Shown: in pieces, positions 22,399 through 23,401 of the stretch
Position numbering within the stretch: the stretch's first letter is position 1
How the letters are laid out: each line of letters opens with the position of its first letter
NCBI GenBank assembly: GCA_036278935.1
Contig: DASUKA010000101.1
Location: 1 to 23,401 of the forward strand
Direction of reading: 5' to 3'
Source of the DNA: DASSNR01 sp036278935
GTDB taxonomy: Bacteria; Gemmatimonadota; Gemmatimonadetes; Gemmatimonadales; Gemmatimonadaceae
Length of the DNA: 23,401 nt
The notes under the pieces: generated by a model
What the model was told of the DNA's origin: nothing
Database searches by the model: none
The model's input: only the letters and a program-made list of their open reading frames with translations
Position numbers and translations under genes: made by a program

Positions 22399-23401
22399 TT
22401 ACGGCTGCCGCAACACCCTGGTCGGCGCCGTCCGGTCCTGGGTGGTCCCATCCCCGAGTGCGCCGTGGTAGTTGAACCCCCAGCAGTAGAGCACACCGTC
22501 GTCCGCGGTTCCGCAGATCTGCCCCGAACCCATATCGATCGACTGGAAGGCGAGGGTCGTCGACAGCTGCGTCGGCGTTGGTTGACAGCTCGTGAACGAT
22601 CCGGGCTGGTTAGGTATCGTGCAGGATACATCCGCACCGCCATACGGGCTCAGATTGTATCCCCAACAGTAGATCGCACCGTCAGATGTGAGGCCGCACG
22701 TGACGAGGTCTCTTCCGGAGATGGCCTTGAATGTGACATCACCAGCGACGGGCGTCGGGCTGGCACGATCGATCTCCGTGCCGTCGCCGAGCTCTCCCTC
22801 TGCGTTGCGGCCCCAACAGTAGGCGTGCCCATCCGCTGTCAAACCGCACGTGTGCTGCCGCCCTGCGGTCAGCGATGCGAAATGAAGTCCACCGCTCACC
22901 GCCAGCGGCTCCGTCGCGCACTGCGCGCTCGCATCGGCAGCGCATGGCGACGTACCCGACGATACGCCAAGCTGATGATATCGGTTCAATCCCCAGCAGT
23001 ACGCCGATCCATCCGCTGTCAGGGCGCAGGTATGCTCCTGCCCCGCGACGACATGCGTGAACATGATGGAACCGCCGACAGCGGTGGGCGAGGTCACGAA
23101 GCTGCCGACGCCGGTCGATCCGGATTGGCCCCACTTGTTGTTGCCCCAGCATTCCGCGACACCGCTCGTGGTCACTGCGCAGGTATGCTCCGATTCGGTG
23201 GTGAGCGCGGAATAGTGGTGGCCGCCGGCAACCTGCACGGGCTCCATCGCCGCCACCGGTGTTGGAGGAGTGCCGGTTCCTATTTCGCCATACTGCTGAT
23301 TCCCCCAGCACCACGCGACCTTGTTCTGGTCGAGGCCGCAACCGCTCAATCCACTCAGCTGGATGGTCGTGAAGAGATGTCCGCCCGCGACCGGCAGCGG
23401 T
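22399..23401 (-). CDS. RCC1-repeat protein, 5' end outside the window
   Basis: The frame is open to the right edge, so the start lies beyond it; a TTG near 23349 is internal. At least six RCC1-type repeats of about 45-55 residues are visible. Each has a VAGG-like turn, a strand, a TCALTADGSAYCWG-type core and then GELGDGT. The protein should form a beta-propeller. Nearly every repeat carries a Cys pair around the turn (TCAL...YCWG), unlike cytosolic eukaryotic RCC1. This suggests disulphides and an exported protein, in line with bacterial versions that are often lipoproteins. The role is unknown, perhaps binding. It stops at TAA 22399-22401 and is followed on the same strand by the TonB-dependent receptor. 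Confidence 0.88.
   Translation of the reverse strand, partial: PLPVAGGHLFTTIQLSGLSGCGLDQNKVAWCWGNQQYGEIGTGTPPTPVAAMEPVQVAGGHHYSALTTESEHTCAVTTSGVAECWGNNKWGQSGSTGVGSFVTSPTAVGGSIMFTHVVAGQEHTCALTADGSAYCWGLNRYHQLGVSSGTSPCAADASAQCATEPLAVSGGLHFASLTAGRQHTCGLTADGHAYCWGRNAEGELGDGTEIDRASPTPVAGDVTFKAISGRDLVTCGLTSDGAIYCWGYNLSPYGGADVSCTIPNQPGSFTSCQPTPTQLSTTLAFQSIDMGSGQICGTADDGVLYCWGFNYHGALGDGTTQDRTAPTRVLRQP

Noticed and set aside
20583..22471. Two very long frames overlapping the TonB receptor, one on each strand
   Set aside because: Both are Arg- and Gly-rich shadows without domains. The receptor frame has a signal peptide, plug and barrel.
1..23401. CRISPR array, tRNA or rRNA genes
   Set aside because: No regularly spaced repeats, cloverleaf or ribosomal RNA segments were seen on either strand.

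Overview
The window reads as a chromosomal accessory region of a high-GC Gram-negative bacterium. It carries a TonB-dependent receptor, lipoproteins with lipoboxes, a periplasmic cupin and a TonB-C-like protein, and many genes have good Shine-Dalgarno sites. The receptor's C-terminal helical tail, the cysteine-bearing RCC1-repeat protein and the large LuxR-type ATPase regulator together suggest Gemmatimonadota. That assignment is inference; no 16S or ribosomal gene is present.

Bases 1-6470 look like the remains of an integron. The end of a serine hydrolase (2-283) and a DUF3565 gene (294-518, minus) are followed by a truncated, internally deleted integron integrase (606-1316). Next come a decayed IS1380-family element (about 1350-2150), a methyltransferase gene (2183-2794), an IS481-family element with clear terminal repeats but a frameshifted transposase (2821-4108), and a well-formed attC-type hairpin (4136-4195). 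A small lipoprotein gene (4222-4728) is followed by a second, degenerate attC-like site (4765-4890). A second methyltransferase gene overlaps a phosphotransferase gene (4930-6470). The integrase fragment points the same way as the cassettes, the arrangement described as an inverted integrase.

Bases 6656-8872 hold a small unknown gene, a HAD hydrolase and an overlapping toroid-fold (squalene-cyclase-like) protein. Bases 8949-15591 are a redox block on the plus strand: a LAL/MalT-type LuxR regulator, an animal-type haem peroxidase, a cofactor-free perhydrolase/arylesterase-like alpha/beta hydrolase, an NAD(P)-binding SDR-like protein and a secreted cupin. A DUF4386 membrane protein gene (15656-16354) converges on this block.

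Bases 16355-18450 are again cassette-like. A relic matching the second attC-like site lies upstream of a DUF2947-like gene whose reading frame runs without a stop into a secreted TonB-C-like protein. A C-terminal fragment of a VOC protein and a small lipoprotein follow. The rest, on the minus strand, is a large TonB-dependent receptor with an unusual C-terminal extension (18506-22273). Upstream of it is an RCC1-repeat protein that runs off the right edge (22399-23401).
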